Positions 14,092-22,355 of a DNA stretch of 28,643 nucleotides are shown here, in pieces. Each line of letters opens with the position of its first letter. Position 1 is the stretch's first letter. Source of the DNA: a virus; the IMG/VR virus record IMGVR_UViG_3300005613_004103, positions 1 through 28,643 of that record, one strand, 5' to 3'. The translations under genes and the position numbers were made by a program. The notes below the pieces were generated by a model. The model worked only from the letters and a program-made list of their open reading frames with translations, was not told where the DNA came from and did not search any database.

Positions 14092-15039
14092 TTACTTAAA
14101 TGAGCATTCAACCATAATCTCAGTGAGACATGCCAACATATTTATTTCTTGGTCTGCGACAAAAGAACTTTGATACTGATACTTAGCAATAATAAGAACT
14201 GCGGCAGCAATACCAGAACCCTCTAAGTGTGTGTATATCGAGTCATAAACACTACGAAGAAGGACACTAGGATCATTGTCAAGATTATCGACCACCCATT
14301 TACGAACCTTCGCAAATTCCTTTTCCTTGAGACTTTTAAAGAGATCATCTGTTTTTACGTTACTAAATGCTGCGAGAATACCAGTATCGATTTTTCCACT
14401 GACAGAATATCGTTGAAGTTCATTCAAAACTCTCCGCCAATCAGGAAAGTGTTTATTGATCAGTTCGGCAAGAACCTTTTGATCATATTCGATACTTTCT
14501 TTCTCAAGAATAGTCCTGAGACGCTGGAAGAATTTTGCTGCAAGTTGTTGTTTGTCCTTTCCTTTGATCGTAAAGTCAACGACTGCACATCTTGAATGAA
14601 GCGGTTCAATGATTTTGTTTTTGTAGTTGCAAGTGAAGATGAATCTGCAGTTACCAATAAACTCCTCAGTAAACGCCCGTAGACAGAGTTGAACATCTGG
14701 CGTTGAGTTGTCTGCTTCATCAATGATGATGACTTTGTGTTTAGCAGTTGACGAAAGCGATACGGTGGAAGCGAAGTTTTTCGCATTGTTTCGGACAGTA
14801 TCGAGGAATCTACCTTCGTCGGATCCATTGATGACATAATAATCTACTCCAAGTTCATAACATAGTGCTTTAGCTACAGTTGTCTTTCCACATCCTGGTG
14901 GACCAGAAAGAAGAAGATTTGGAACTTCACCCTTTTCTACAAATTGCTTAAATGTATTTTTAATCCCATCAGGAAGAATACATTCTTCAATGGTTTGAGG
15001 TCTATAACACTCGGTCCAAATAAATTCATCACGACTCAT
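14092..15039 (-). CDS. gp44: Clamp loader large subunit gp44 (AAA+ ATPase)
   Basis: 315 aa. Walker A is LLSGPPGCGKTT (about residues 42-53), Walker B is VIIIDEADN, and the SRC motif PLHSRCAVVDF supplies the arginine finger. The C-terminal collar is helical. It should drive ATP-dependent loading of gp45 with gp62. It starts three bases after the preceding unknown gene. Confidence 0.97.
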   Translation of the reverse strand: MSRDEFIWTECYRPQTIEECILPDGIKNTFKQFVEKGEVPNLLLSGPPGCGKTTVAKALCYELGVDYYVINGSDEGRFLDTVRNNAKNFASTVSLSSTAKHKVIIIDEADNSTPDVQLCLRAFTEEFIGNCRFIFTCNYKNKIIEPLHSRCAVVDFTIKGKDKQQLAAKFFQRLRTILEKESIEYDQKVLAELINKHFPDWRRVLNELQRYSVSGKIDTGILAAFSNVKTDDLFKSLKEKEFAKVRKWVVDNLDNDPSVLLRSVYDSIYTHLEGSGIAAAVLIIAKYQYQSSFVADQEINMLACLTEIMVECSFK

Positions 15040-15042
15040 AAT

Positions 15043-15555
15043 TTATACCCAGTCAGGTTTACGATATGGTAGGCGAAGATAATTATCTTTCACCCAAGGT
15101 TTAGAAGCAATATACATTTTGTATGCAGTAAATGTATCAATGCTTGTATCAAGTTTATATTCTTCAGGCATAGCTCTGACGAATGGTGTGTGATTACTAT
15201 AGTTCACATTTGGAAAGATTTCATGTGCAGCAAGAAGTGTATGAAAGCAGGTATGAGTTTTTTCATATCTTGCAGCATACTCTTGACACAATGCAAATCC
15301 ATGAACTAGCAACCATCGTGCATTTTCTTCAGATTCGCTTGCCCACTTAGTGCAGGGATGATTGCGAAAGGCACCCTTCTCAGTGGCATAGGGAGTACCG
15401 TCTGCCTTGGGAAGAGTGCCGTATCCATGTCCCCATTTGTCTGATGCCACGATAGAGAGCATTTGACAGGTCTCTAGGGGCATCTTCACGATGTGCTTAT
15501 CAGGGAGAACCTGAGCAGATTTTGTTGGACAAGGTGATGTAGCAAAAATATTCAT
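15043..15555 (-). CDS. Conserved phage protein of unknown function
   Basis: 170 aa. I recognise the pattern from many phages but know no function: a start MNIFATSP, then DKHIVKMPLETCQML (19-33), a later HPCTKWASESEENARWLL (about 66-83), CQEYAARYEKTHTCFHTLL, AMPEEYK, and an ending RKPDW. The conserved His, Asp, Lys and Trp residues suggest an enzyme or nucleic-acid binder. It lies between speD and gp44, with its ATG overlapping the speD stop by four bases, so it is translated with the clamp block. Confidence 0.85.
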   Translation of the reverse strand: MNIFATSPCPTKSAQVLPDKHIVKMPLETCQMLSIVASDKWGHGYGTLPKADGTPYATEKGAFRNHPCTKWASESEENARWLLVHGFALCQEYAARYEKTHTCFHTLLAAHEIFPNVNYSNHTPFVRAMPEEYKLDTSIDTFTAYKMYIASKPWVKDNYLRLPYRKPDWV

Positions 15556-15887
15556 TCCAAAGGTCTCTCAAATTCATTAATAACGATATCAGAAGCGTTC
15601 AATTCCGACTTCATATATTCTACAGCATCCATAGGTTTTGTGTGATCCCCACATGTAAATACGTCACAAATTGCCATACCCTTTTCTGGCCAGGTATGAA
15701 TACTGATATGACTTTCAGCAAGAAGAACAATAGCAGTGACACCTTGAGGAGAAAACTTATGAGAATGCAATTTGATTAATGTAGAATTTGCACGCATAGA
15801 TGCTTGATACATAATGTCCCTGATAAAATCTTCATCGTTTAATTCATCAGGTAGACACCCATTCAATGTAAAGAGTATATGTTTCAT
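15552..15887 (-). CDS. speD: S-adenosylmethionine decarboxylase proenzyme
   Basis: 111 aa of the short prokaryotic SpeD class. The self-cleavage site is LLAES-H, where the Ser becomes the pyruvoyl group. It is followed by ISIHTWPEKGMAICDVFTCGD with the catalytic His and Cys. The enzyme makes decarboxylated SAM for spermidine synthesis and is a known cyanophage auxiliary metabolic gene. It overlaps the ends of gp45 and the next gene by four bases each, an unusual site for a metabolic gene between the clamp and clamp loader. Confidence 0.95.
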   Translation of the reverse strand: MKHILFTLNGCLPDELNDEDFIRDIMYQASMRANSTLIKLHSHKFSPQGVTAIVLLAESHISIHTWPEKGMAICDVFTCGDHTKPMDAVEYMKSELNASDIVINEFERPLE

Positions 15888-16552
15888 TCACCAAAAGTAG
15901 AATCTGGTTCCATAGCAATGTAATAAGTGACATCAATATTCTGATTACTAAAACGAGACAAAAGTTTAGAAGAAATAACTACATCATAGTTACCAGGAAC
16001 AATCTTAAGATTCTCCTCTTTAAAATTAAATACAAACTCTTGATCTGTTTCTCCAACAATAATAGAGAAATCATTAGAAGTATCATTCTTCTTGTCACGA
16101 ACAACAAGTTTAACAACACCATTTTCACCAATTGCAGAAATATCAGGAAGTTGATATACCGATGCAGCTTTCTTCAGTTTCTCAAGTTGTTGAGAAGTTA
16201 GAATAAAACACACATCTTCAGAGGGAAGAGTAATTTCTTTTTCTGGTGGTGCAACAATCACTGAAGGATCAGCAAAGAAATACTTAGAACGCGACTTACC
16301 TTCTTTGATTACGACATATTGATCATTCTCAAAATCTAGATCAGGAGAAGAATGAAGAGAAAGACCATTCAGAAATTGGTTAAGATCATAGATACCAAAG
16401 TCTTTGGGAAATGTTTCTGATACATTTGCTTCCACCAAAATATTTTTCATAACCGAAATGGTGCGAAGCTTATTTCCCTCCTTAAAAAGAAGAGATTGAT
16501 TGATAGAAGAAAAGTTTTTCAGAAGACTGACGGTGGATTCAGAAAGTTTCAT
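15884..16552 (-). CDS. gp45: Sliding clamp gp45
   Basis: 222 aa from ATG 16552; the frame can extend two codons to a TTG at 16558. Sequence features of the T4-type clamp are the N-terminal MKLSESTVSLLKNFSSINQS, LNQFLNGLSLH in the middle and a C-terminal VTYYIAMEPDSTF. It is expected to form a trimeric ring that tethers gp43 and, in T4, also activates gp55-dependent late transcription. The start is two bases after the preceding gene's stop. Confidence 0.95.
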   Translation of the reverse strand: MKLSESTVSLLKNFSSINQSLLFKEGNKLRTISVMKNILVEANVSETFPKDFGIYDLNQFLNGLSLHSSPDLDFENDQYVVIKEGKSRSKYFFADPSVIVAPPEKEITLPSEDVCFILTSQQLEKLKKAASVYQLPDISAIGENGVVKLVVRDKKNDTSNDFSIIVGETDQEFVFNFKEENLKIVPGNYDVVISSKLLSRFSNQNIDVTYYIAMEPDSTFGE

Positions 16553-16554
16553 AA

Positions 16555-16965
16555 TCAAAAGTTATAGTGGTTTTGTTGTTTGTGAAGACCAGCAAAGTGG
16601 TAGAGAAGAATACAATAATGAATTGCTTTCAGAATGTCAAGTTTTGATTTACCATTTTTCTTACCAAATCGTGAGAGATATTTGATGGCATTAGAACGAG
16701 TAAAGGCTTCTGCATCACCAATACTTTCAATCAAATCAAGAGTTTGAGTCTTGGATTCTTTAGATGTGTAGTGAGATGAATAAGTTCCAGATATATAATC
16801 TTTAATTTCCTTCATAGTCAAATCTTCTTCATATTTCCAGAAATTATTATCTGGATGAAGATTTAAATTAAGTTCATTTTCATTCATGTTTGATAAACAC
16901 TCATTATTAGATTGATTTCTGAGGGGAGTCCATTCGACTCCCCATTCAGGGAAAGAGTTAGTCAT
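16555..16965 (-). CDS. DUF3310 (SaV-like) protein
   Basis: 136 aa. The C-terminal part has the DUF3310 pattern: TLDLIESIGDAEAFTRSNAIKYLSR, then FGKKNGKSKLDILKAIHYCILLYH. The N-terminal 60 residues are polar and probably disordered. The family is widespread in phages and often labelled nucleotide-kinase-like, but I know of no demonstrated activity. It precedes the clamp gene directly and lies 32 bases after the CobS-like gene. Confidence 0.85.
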   Translation of the reverse strand: MTNSFPEWGVEWTPLRNQSNNECLSNMNENELNLNLHPDNNFWKYEEDLTMKEIKDYISGTYSSHYTSKESKTQTLDLIESIGDAEAFTRSNAIKYLSRFGKKNGKSKLDILKAIHYCILLYHFAGLHKQQNHYNF

Positions 16966-16997
16966 TTAAAAATAACAAACACATATAGTCAATTATA

Positions 16998-18089
16998 TCA
17001 GTTTTGTGATTGTTCGTCAATAGGCATTTGGAAATCTGCATCAACTTTATCATAAAGTTCCAAGAAAGAGGATTTAACTTCTTCATCAAATCGGTTAGTA
17101 CAGACTTCAATAGCCTTTGACTTATCATCAAAAATACTATATGCGCGAATGATATGAACCAAACGACGAGTACTAATGATTTCTTCAATACCTCCATCGT
17201 AGAAAGTCTTACGAATAATGTCTGCCCAATCTACAAGATGCTTACAGAATTGCGAATCATTTACACCCAATTCTGAAGAGATCTTTTCAAGAATCTTCTG
17301 TTCGACATTAGGAGAAGGATACATCTGCTCAAAAGTTACACAGAACCTTTCAAGAAATGCTTCGTTCAGAACATTTGTGCCAATGAAACGACCATCGTCA
17401 GAACCTTTACCTTTAGTGTTTGCAGTGGCGACTACATTAAATCCATCAGCAGGTTTAATAAACTTACCAATCTTCTTCAGAAAGACACCTTTACCTTCCA
17501 GAATAGATTGAAGACATAGAATCTTATTAGAAGCAAGATCAATTTCATCTAGAAGCAACACAGCTCCACGTTCCAAAGCTTCGATGACAGGACCATTATG
17601 CCAAACAGTTTCACCATGAATAAGACGAAAACCACCAATAAGATCATCTTCATCAGTTTCGATGGTAATGTTGACACGAATTAGCTCCCTTTTAAGCTGA
17701 GCACAAGCTTGTTCAACCAGAAACGTTTTACCGTTACCCGACAGACCCGTAATGAACGCAGGATAAAAGAGACGGGACTGAATAATTTTTTTAATATCAC
17801 CAAAGTTACCAAACTTGACGAAGGTATCATCTTTATCAGGAATAAGGTTTTGTTCCACAGAAGGAAGAGCAGCAGGAGCTTGATAAGTGCGTTCAATTTC
17901 TTCTACCTTTTGAGTAGTTACTTCAAGATTCCATTTGCCACGACCGATTTTATAGTCTTCAAGTTTTTTCGTGATGGTTTGATAGTTGTTATCATTCATA
18001 GTGCACCAGGCACGAATATCACCAGAAGTAACACTGTTACCATAAAGTGCTTGAAGAGAAGAAATAACGTATTCAGTAGAGATTGTCAT
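16998..18089 (-). CDS. cobS: CobS/MoxR-like AAA+ ATPase
   Basis: 363 aa from ATG 18089; a TTG seven codons upstream is possible. Walker A is GLSGNGKTFL, Walker B is VLLLDEIDLAS, sensor 1 is VVATANTKGKGSDDG, and an arginine region is FLERFCVTFEQ. It resembles the CobS subunit of aerobic cobaltochelatase and is called CobS in cyanophages. MoxR-type ATPases of this kind work with vWA-domain partners, and the preceding gene (18174-20303) has a vWA domain. No other cobalamin genes are here, so a remodelling role with that partner is at least as likely as B12 synthesis. Confidence 0.88.
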   Translation of the reverse strand: MTISTEYVISSLQALYGNSVTSGDIRAWCTMNDNNYQTITKKLEDYKIGRGKWNLEVTTQKVEEIERTYQAPAALPSVEQNLIPDKDDTFVKFGNFGDIKKIIQSRLFYPAFITGLSGNGKTFLVEQACAQLKRELIRVNITIETDEDDLIGGFRLIHGETVWHNGPVIEALERGAVLLLDEIDLASNKILCLQSILEGKGVFLKKIGKFIKPADGFNVVATANTKGKGSDDGRFIGTNVLNEAFLERFCVTFEQMYPSPNVEQKILEKISSELGVNDSQFCKHLVDWADIIRKTFYDGGIEEIISTRRLVHIIRAYSIFDDKSKAIEVCTNRFDEEVKSSFLELYDKVDADFQMPIDEQSQN

Positions 18090-18129
18090 GATGAAAGAAG
18101 ATTTGTTCAACAGTTATAGTATAGAGGAA

Positions 18130-18153
18130 AGCCATCTCCTGTGGGAGATGGCT
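18130..18153 (-). terminator. Hairpin after the HExxH/vWA gene, possible terminator
   Basis: Ten-base perfect stem AGCCATCTCC with GGAGATGGCT around a four-base loop. On the minus strand it is followed only by TTCCTCT, so termination may be partial and the CobS-like gene may be reached by read-through. Confidence 0.65.
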
Positions 18154-18154
18154 G

Positions 18155-18172
18155 GGACAGTTTTTAAATTGG
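18155..18172 (-). repeat. Conserved 3'-UTR motif, copy 2
   Basis: Minus-strand CCAATTTAAAAACTGTCC, identical at 15 of 18 positions to 20364-20381. In both places it lies one or two bases after a stop codon and just before a hairpin. Confidence 0.75.
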
Positions 18173-18173
18173 A

Positions 18174-20303
18174 TCAACTGATCAGATCCATGAATTGACT
18201 TAACACCTTTTTATTTAGAGCCTTTGATCGAAGATTTTTAACAAAAGCCGATTTGATTTTTGCTTTAGAAGCACCTTCATCAACACAGAACTCAGTTTCA
18301 CTACTAAGTGCAGAATCAATCATACCAAAATAAGAATTATACCCAGAATTTTTGATTACACAAAACTTATTTTGTCGAAAAGTTTTGTATTGATTATCAG
18401 TAATATTAGGCATATATTTTGTAATGAAAGATTTAAAATCACTTCCAGATGTGAGACGAATTCCAATAAAGTTCACATTTGTAAACTGTTGTCTTAGATT
18501 TTTTAATAGAATTTCAGTAAATTTGAAATAATCATACTCAATTTTGTAAGTAAAACCTGTTTTACGATTACGAAGATAATCTCCACCAGATGCTCTCACA
18601 ACTCCAAATTTTTCACCTGTACCAAGCCAATTTCTATACTGAAGAATTGGAAGAGAATTTGCTTCACCATCAGTCAGAATAAAAACATTGACTTTTTGAA
18701 CTCGATTCTTTTTCTGAAAATATGGAATAATTTCATGTAGACATACAATAGCCTCATTTAAGGGAGTTCCCGATAAAGAAAAATTACCTGGAAATTCATA
18801 GTTACAATACTTTCGCATTGAAAATACAATTCTCCAAAGAGAAAGCATTTGTTTTTCCAGTTGTGATTTCTTCACATCACTTGTAAGAAAATGAATTAAC
18901 CTAAAATATGGATCAATCAAAAAGTTATTATTGTTTACTTCTTGATGTTCAAGTTCTCCCCAATCACTGGTTCTGTATTGATTAGGATTTTCAATATAGC
19001 TATTTGTAAATGCATATACATCAAATGGGATGTTTACTTTGTTACAAAACCATACAAGATTGTATAGTTGTTTAATTGTATCAAGAATACAATTTCCCAT
19101 TGAACCAGACCAATCAAGAATGAAAATGAGGCCGTGATTTTTTCCGTCAGGAATTACACTCACTTTCTTAAATAGATCTTCATTGTACTTATAAGTATGA
19201 AGTTTAGTACAATCAAGAACACCAGTTCGTGAAGTCATAGAACGAGAGTAAGCATCTGCAGACTTCTTACACTCAAATTCTTTTACCATATAGTTAACTT
19301 CTTTTTGAGTTGATTGTTTGAAACTTTTATATTCATTATCAGGATAAGAGAAATCGCAAGGTTTAGTTTGCAGATACTTTTTTGTATATGGATCCCAATA
19401 AGTTTCTACTAGAGACTGTTTAGCCCAAGATGCATCAAGTTCATCGTGAACTTTTTGATTTGAAACAATCAGTTGATTAATGTCAACTTTAGGAATCTCA
19501 CAATACTTTGGTTCAAAAGTATTTGAATTATTATTAAGATCTTGAGTACCTTCTTCAAAAGTTTGATCAGTTTGAACTTCTGGTTCAACATCACCAGAAC
19601 TTTCACTTTCAATATATTCGGAATGGTTATTTGTAGTCTCATTGGTATCACCAATGACTTCTTCACTACTGAAACTTTCTTTCCGATCACCCTGTTCAGA
19701 AGAATTGATGGAATCTACATTAATATCTTGTTGAACATTCTGATCTTGTTCATTATTCTTTTGTTCATCCTTACAGTATTTGTAAAGTTCTTCTGCAGCA
19801 ACAATTGCATCAGCAAATGTTTCAGTCACAGAAATCATATTGACAATATCTTGCTCCTTATCTGTAAAAGGAACATCAACAAAGTTACCAATCTTGAACC
19901 ACAGATTGACCCTATCAGCAAGATTCATTTTACTGAGATCTTGATTTTCAAGTTGAAAGAAATCCTTCTCAGCAAGTTCCTTATATCCACGATAGAAAGA
20001 CTTTGAGATTCCTGGATATCGACGTTTCATCAGTTTTTCAATACGAGCGTCTTCAACAACATTGACAAACTGTTTGGGAATCTTACCCTCAAAAGACCAA
20101 TCATTAGGAGTGTAAAGAGCATGGCCTACCTCATGACCCACAAGCATGTCATATACACTCTCACTGGCAAGTTTCCACATCGGAAGAGTCAAGACACGCG
20201 TCTCAACATTAAACTGTGCTGTATCCACATTACGATTCTCGACCACCAAATCTTCAGTAGCAAGAAGTTTAGCGAGTTGTGACTTGATCTCGTAATTAAT
20301 CAT
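18174..20303 (-). CDS. HExxH metallopeptidase-like protein with vWA domain (CobT-like)
   Basis: 709 aa. The N-terminal domain has VGHEVGHALYTP, with His57, Glu58 and His61 as a zincin-type HExxH, followed by NVVEDARIEK with Glu84 as a possible third zinc ligand. Residues about 175-265 form an acidic Asn/Gln/Ser-rich linker. The C-terminal half is a von Willebrand A domain with the MIDAS sequence DWSGSMGN and a later ILTDGEAN. The layout recalls CobT and VWA partners of MoxR ATPases, and the CobS-like ATPase is next. Whether the HExxH site cuts peptides is unknown; no signal peptide or membrane segment is visible. Hairpins with the same leader motif flank the gene on both sides. Confidence 0.87.
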   Translation of the reverse strand: MINYEIKSQLAKLLATEDLVVENRNVDTAQFNVETRVLTLPMWKLASESVYDMLVGHEVGHALYTPNDWSFEGKIPKQFVNVVEDARIEKLMKRRYPGISKSFYRGYKELAEKDFFQLENQDLSKMNLADRVNLWFKIGNFVDVPFTDKEQDIVNMISVTETFADAIVAAEELYKYCKDEQKNNEQDQNVQQDINVDSINSSEQGDRKESFSSEEVIGDTNETTNNHSEYIESESSGDVEPEVQTDQTFEEGTQDLNNNSNTFEPKYCEIPKVDINQLIVSNQKVHDELDASWAKQSLVETYWDPYTKKYLQTKPCDFSYPDNEYKSFKQSTQKEVNYMVKEFECKKSADAYSRSMTSRTGVLDCTKLHTYKYNEDLFKKVSVIPDGKNHGLIFILDWSGSMGNCILDTIKQLYNLVWFCNKVNIPFDVYAFTNSYIENPNQYRTSDWGELEHQEVNNNNFLIDPYFRLIHFLTSDVKKSQLEKQMLSLWRIVFSMRKYCNYEFPGNFSLSGTPLNEAIVCLHEIIPYFQKKNRVQKVNVFILTDGEANSLPILQYRNWLGTGEKFGVVRASGGDYLRNRKTGFTYKIEYDYFKFTEILLKNLRQQFTNVNFIGIRLTSGSDFKSFITKYMPNITDNQYKTFRQNKFCVIKNSGYNSYFGMIDSALSSETEFCVDEGASKAKIKSAFVKNLRSKALNKKVLSQFMDLIS

Positions 20304-20334
20304 AGGAATTTGATTTCGATACAGCTATCATATA

Positions 20335-20360
20335 CAAAAAATCCACCCATTACTGGATGG
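20335..20360 (-). terminator. Rho-independent terminator after gp46
   Basis: Minus-strand stem CCATCCA with TGGGTGG (one T-G pair), loop GTAA, followed by ATTTTTTG. It closes the gp55-gp47-gp46 operon. Confidence 0.8.
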
Positions 20361-20363
20361 ACT

Positions 20364-20381
20364 GGACAGTTTGATAATTGG
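20364..20381 (-). repeat. Conserved 3'-UTR motif, copy 1
   Basis: Minus-strand CCAATTATCAAACTGTCC, two bases after the gp46 stop and directly before the terminator hairpin. Partner of 18155-18172. Confidence 0.75.
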
Positions 20382-20383
20382 CA

Positions 20384-22096
20384 CTAGATAACCTTTCTTG
20401 AGAATCCTTTATGTTTTTCAAATTTAACTAAATCATCAAACTTATCTTCCATTCCTGTTTTATGGCTAATCACAAATATATTAGCATCCTTCACAATATA
20501 TCGAATAATTTTTAAAAACTCATCCGTCCCAAATCCATCCAGAGAAGAATCAAAAACTTCATCCATAATTAATAAATTTGTATTGACAGAATTTTTAACT
20601 CTTGCAATTTCTCTCCAAGTAAAAAGAAGAGATAAATCAATTCTCATCTTCTCACCTTCACTAAAAGAAGTGTAAGAAAAATCTTCATGAATAGGAGTTT
20701 CTACAGTTTCATTAAACTCTTCATCGAGTTTAAAATTAATATAGAAATCCATCAACTGAAGATACTTATTTACTTGTTGATTGATAAGTGGTAGATATTT
20801 TTTAATAATTTTAGCTTTAACACCACCATCTTTCAAAAGATTATAGATGAAGTCATGATAAGAAATATTTTCCTTTTTCTTAGCTAATTCATCATAAGTG
20901 TTTTCTAAACTAACTCTTAAGTCTTCTAATTTTTCATGTTCAGAATTTCGATTTTCGATCTGACTGGTAATAGTTTGAATTTCTGATTCCAGTCTACTGA
21001 TCTGTCTTTGACATCCAGAAATTTGAACATTGAAAGAAGAAATGTCATTTAATAGTTTACTAATGTCTGTTGATAGTTGTTTGAATTTAGATTCTCTTTG
21101 TTCTTCATTTTTAATTGCTAGTTGAAGTTTTTCAAACCCTTCACGCAACTCTTTTGCTTTATCTTGAGAATCATTGATTCTATTTAATCTAAAGGATTCT
21201 TCAATATTTTGATTGCAGGTAGGACAAACCGTATTTTCGGTAAAAAATTTGTGTTCTTTTACGAGAGTAGAAATTTTCTGGGAGATTTTACCCTTAACAT
21301 TTCCATACTCAATTAACTTATTCTGACTTCCCTCAAATTGGTTTAATTCATCTCTAAGTTTTGAGAGTTCATCTTCCTTCTTTAAAGAATCACCAAAGTA
21401 TTTCTCAATCTCTTCATTAAGATTTTTGATTGTATTTTGTTTTGATTCAATATCTGTTTTACTTTGATTTTCAATCTTTTGAATGAAAGTTTTTTGCATT
21501 TCAACTTTATCCTTAAAAGATTCTTTTTTCAATTCTAATGTTTTTACTTCTTCCTTAATCAATCGAATCTTTGATTTGATCAAATCATTCATAGAAGAGA
21601 AGATCTTAATATCCAAAAGATCTTCTACAACTTCTCTTCTACTTGTTGTGGGAAGTTGCATAAAAGGAACAAATGTGCTGGAACCTAAAATTACAATCTG
21701 AGTAAAACTCTTGTAATTCATTTTAAGAACATTTTGTTCTAACCACTTTTGCTGATCTAATGCTGAATGTGATTGATCCAACTCTTGACCGTTCTTATGT
21801 ATTTTAAAGATTGCTGGTTTAATTCCTCGCTCAATTTTCCAATCAACCGAATTTACACTAAACTCAATTTCAACTAAACAGTTCTTTTCATTAGTTGAAT
21901 TGACAAGTTGTACTTTATTAATTTTTCTAAATGACTTTCCATAAAGAACAAAAGTCAATGCATCAAGTATCGTTGACTTTCCTGCACCATTCGATCCAAC
22001 AATCAATGTTGTTGGATTTTGATTAAGAGTCACTTCAGTTTTATGATTACCTGTTGAAAGAAAATTACACCAGGATATCTTTTTAAAAATTATCAT
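20384..22096 (-). CDS. gp46: Recombination endonuclease subunit gp46 (SMC/Rad50-like)
   Basis: 570 aa ABC-type ATPase. Walker A is GSNGAGKST (34-42). A long coiled coil surrounds a zinc-hook motif, CPTC. The signature is SFSEGEKMRIDLSLLF, and Walker B with D-loop is LLIMDEVFDSSLDGFG. With gp47 it should resect DNA ends to make 3' ssDNA for UvsX. The ATG lies 14 bases inside the end of the preceding 90-aa gene. The protein ends with a normal C-terminus before a terminator. Confidence 0.97.
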   Translation of the reverse strand: MIIFKKISWCNFLSTGNHKTEVTLNQNPTTLIVGSNGAGKSTILDALTFVLYGKSFRKINKVQLVNSTNEKNCLVEIEFSVNSVDWKIERGIKPAIFKIHKNGQELDQSHSALDQQKWLEQNVLKMNYKSFTQIVILGSSTFVPFMQLPTTSRREVVEDLLDIKIFSSMNDLIKSKIRLIKEEVKTLELKKESFKDKVEMQKTFIQKIENQSKTDIESKQNTIKNLNEEIEKYFGDSLKKEDELSKLRDELNQFEGSQNKLIEYGNVKGKISQKISTLVKEHKFFTENTVCPTCNQNIEESFRLNRINDSQDKAKELREGFEKLQLAIKNEEQRESKFKQLSTDISKLLNDISSFNVQISGCQRQISRLESEIQTITSQIENRNSEHEKLEDLRVSLENTYDELAKKKENISYHDFIYNLLKDGGVKAKIIKKYLPLINQQVNKYLQLMDFYINFKLDEEFNETVETPIHEDFSYTSFSEGEKMRIDLSLLFTWREIARVKNSVNTNLLIMDEVFDSSLDGFGTDEFLKIIRYIVKDANIFVISHKTGMEDKFDDLVKFEKHKGFSRKVI

Positions 22097-22355
22097 GTTC
22101 TGTATCTGGAGGAATCACAACGTCATTGGGAGTAATAATAGTATACCTGTGATCGTGCATTTCACAAGTCTTAATCATCAATTCATCATTTACTTCAAGT
22201 ACATTCATTTCAGGGTAATCCATTTCTTCAAGTTGCATAGAGTATCTGACAGCATCATCTTCACCCATAAAGATATAAAGAACTTGTTCTCCATCTTGAT
22301 CAATGACAGAATATGCTCCCTCTCGTTCTCGACCAGCAACAGTAATAATAAACAT
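22083..22355 (-). CDS. DUF3110-like small protein
   Basis: 90 aa. The pattern GREREGAYSVIDxDGEQVLYIFMGEDDAVRYSMQLE followed by YPEMNVLEVN resembles DUF3110, which I associate with cyanobacteria, plants and their phages. Function unknown. It is wedged between gp47 (one-base overlap, TAATG) and gp46 (14-base overlap), so it is made with the two nuclease subunits and may act with them. It is one of the better clues to a cyanobacterial host. Confidence 0.82.
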   Translation of the reverse strand: MFIITVAGREREGAYSVIDQDGEQVLYIFMGEDDAVRYSMQLEEMDYPEMNVLEVNDELMIKTCEMHDHRYTIITPNDVVIPPDTEHDNF

